39,260 nucleotides of DNA, from contig CAJMKD010000021.1 of assembly GCA_905213905.1 (NCBI GenBank), positions 1 through 39,260 of the forward strand. The letters are read 5' to 3'. The DNA is from an uncultured Sutterella sp. (GTDB lineage: Bacteria > Pseudomonadota > Gammaproteobacteria > Burkholderiales > Burkholderiaceae_F). The translations under genes were made by a program, and so were the position numbers. Positions 38,927-39,260 of this stretch are shown here, piece by piece. The stretch's first letter is position 1. Each line of letters opens with the position of its first letter. Under the pieces are notes generated by a model. It saw only the letters and a list, made by a program, of their open reading frames with translations. It was not told the DNA's origin and ran no database searches.

Positions 38927-39260
38927 ATGCGTGACGACATCATGCGACTCATTGAGGCGGGGCGGCTCGCGCTCGCGCCCTTCAAGCCGCTTCAGTCCGG
39001 GAAGGCGGCAGGCCGATCCATTTCCGTCAATCCGTCGCTCGAAGGCACGCTCTTTGCGCTCGCCGACGAGAAGACGCAGACCCTCACGCTCTATATGGAC
39101 GCTGCGCCCATCACCGCCTACGTCAAGGCAAAACCCGAGCTTCTTCTTTCCATTTTTTCGCTCTCGGGACCGGTGACGGCTTATCCCGCGCTTCGCCTCG
39201 GGAGCGACCCCCACGGACGCTACTTCTGGGCGAGCAGAACGCTCAACGAAGACGCATGCC
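38927..39260 (+). CDS. Putative type III chaperone or accessory protein, 3' truncated by window edge
   Basis: At least 111 residues, running off the window. An opening helix (MRDDIMRLIEAGRLALAPFK) is followed by alternating strands (GTLFALADEKTQTLTLYMDA) and SLSGPVTAYPALRLGSDPHG then YFWASRTLNED, a pattern seen in CesT-type chaperones where strands are followed by a W.SR.L motif. A good ribosome site (GAGGAAA) precedes the ATG, 61 bases after sctU. Being in the same operon direction, it likely serves an effector or structural protein encoded further right. The class is a guess; the coding nature is clear. Confidence 0.6.
   Translation, partial: MRDDIMRLIEAGRLALAPFKPLQSGKAAGRSISVNPSLEGTLFALADEKTQTLTLYMDAAPITAYVKAKPELLLSIFSLSGPVTAYPALRLGSDPHGRYFWASRTLNEDAC

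Noticed and set aside
1..39260. tRNA, rRNA, insertion sequence or integrase marking a pathogenicity island border
   Set aside because: None could be recognised on either strand; island borders, if any, lie outside the window.

Overview
The window is GC-rich, tightly packed DNA from a Gram-negative bacterium. Outer-membrane secretion parts, a lipoprotein, and LeuE- and YbaL-type transporters all fit a proteobacterium. The cargo as a whole (a Ysc-family type III secretion system with an EspA/Bsp22-like filament protein and PP2C/STAS/HATPase partner-switching regulators) most resembles the Bordetella Bsc/Btr arrangement. A beta-proteobacterium of the Burkholderiales, perhaps a Sutterellaceae-like gut organism, is my best inference, but taxonomy cannot be proven from these bases.

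Left part (1-11.2 kb): ordinary chromosomal genes. These are the 3' end of a YbaL/KefB-type cation:proton antiporter with a long Ala/Glu tail, a MATE exporter, an MFS exporter, a copper P-type ATPase with a second metal-binding domain fused at its C-terminus, an iron-dependent alcohol/aldehyde dehydrogenase, a LeuE-type amino-acid exporter and a small nitroreductase.

Middle (11.3-15.1 kb): a two-gene unit coding for a membrane PP2C/SpoIIE-type phosphatase with a periplasmic sensor, HAMP linker and phosphatase domain, translationally coupled to an orphan periplasmic binding protein. A 619-base gene-free stretch follows, holding two copies of an unexplained 51-bp palindromic element.

Right part (15.1-39.26 kb): an essentially complete type III secretion system in two divergent operons. 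Leftward: sctW (YopN/TyeA gatekeeper), sycN, sctX, sctY, sctV. Rightward: EspA-like sctA, a small coiled-coil gene (possibly LcrG-like), sycD, sctE, sctB, yscB-like chaperone, sctC, sctD, yscE-like, sctF, sctG, sctI, sctJ, sctK, sctL, sctN, sctO, sctP, sctQ, sctR, [STAS antagonist, HATPase anti-sigma kinase], sctS, sctT, sctU and a truncated gene that looks like another chaperone. The gene order is close to Yersinia yscB-U plus yopN-lcrD.

How it fits together: the phosphatase and its binding protein are the likely signal input. The STAS/HATPase pair, inserted between the normally adjacent sctR and sctS, is the likely output switch controlling a sigma factor or other target that is not in this window. 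I consider this sensor-phosphatase-switch circuit wired into the secretion operon the most interesting system here. Other points worth a look are an in-frame CopZ-like product with its own ribosome binding site inside copA, an internal start giving a short SctQ, and unusual repeats in the intergenic regions.
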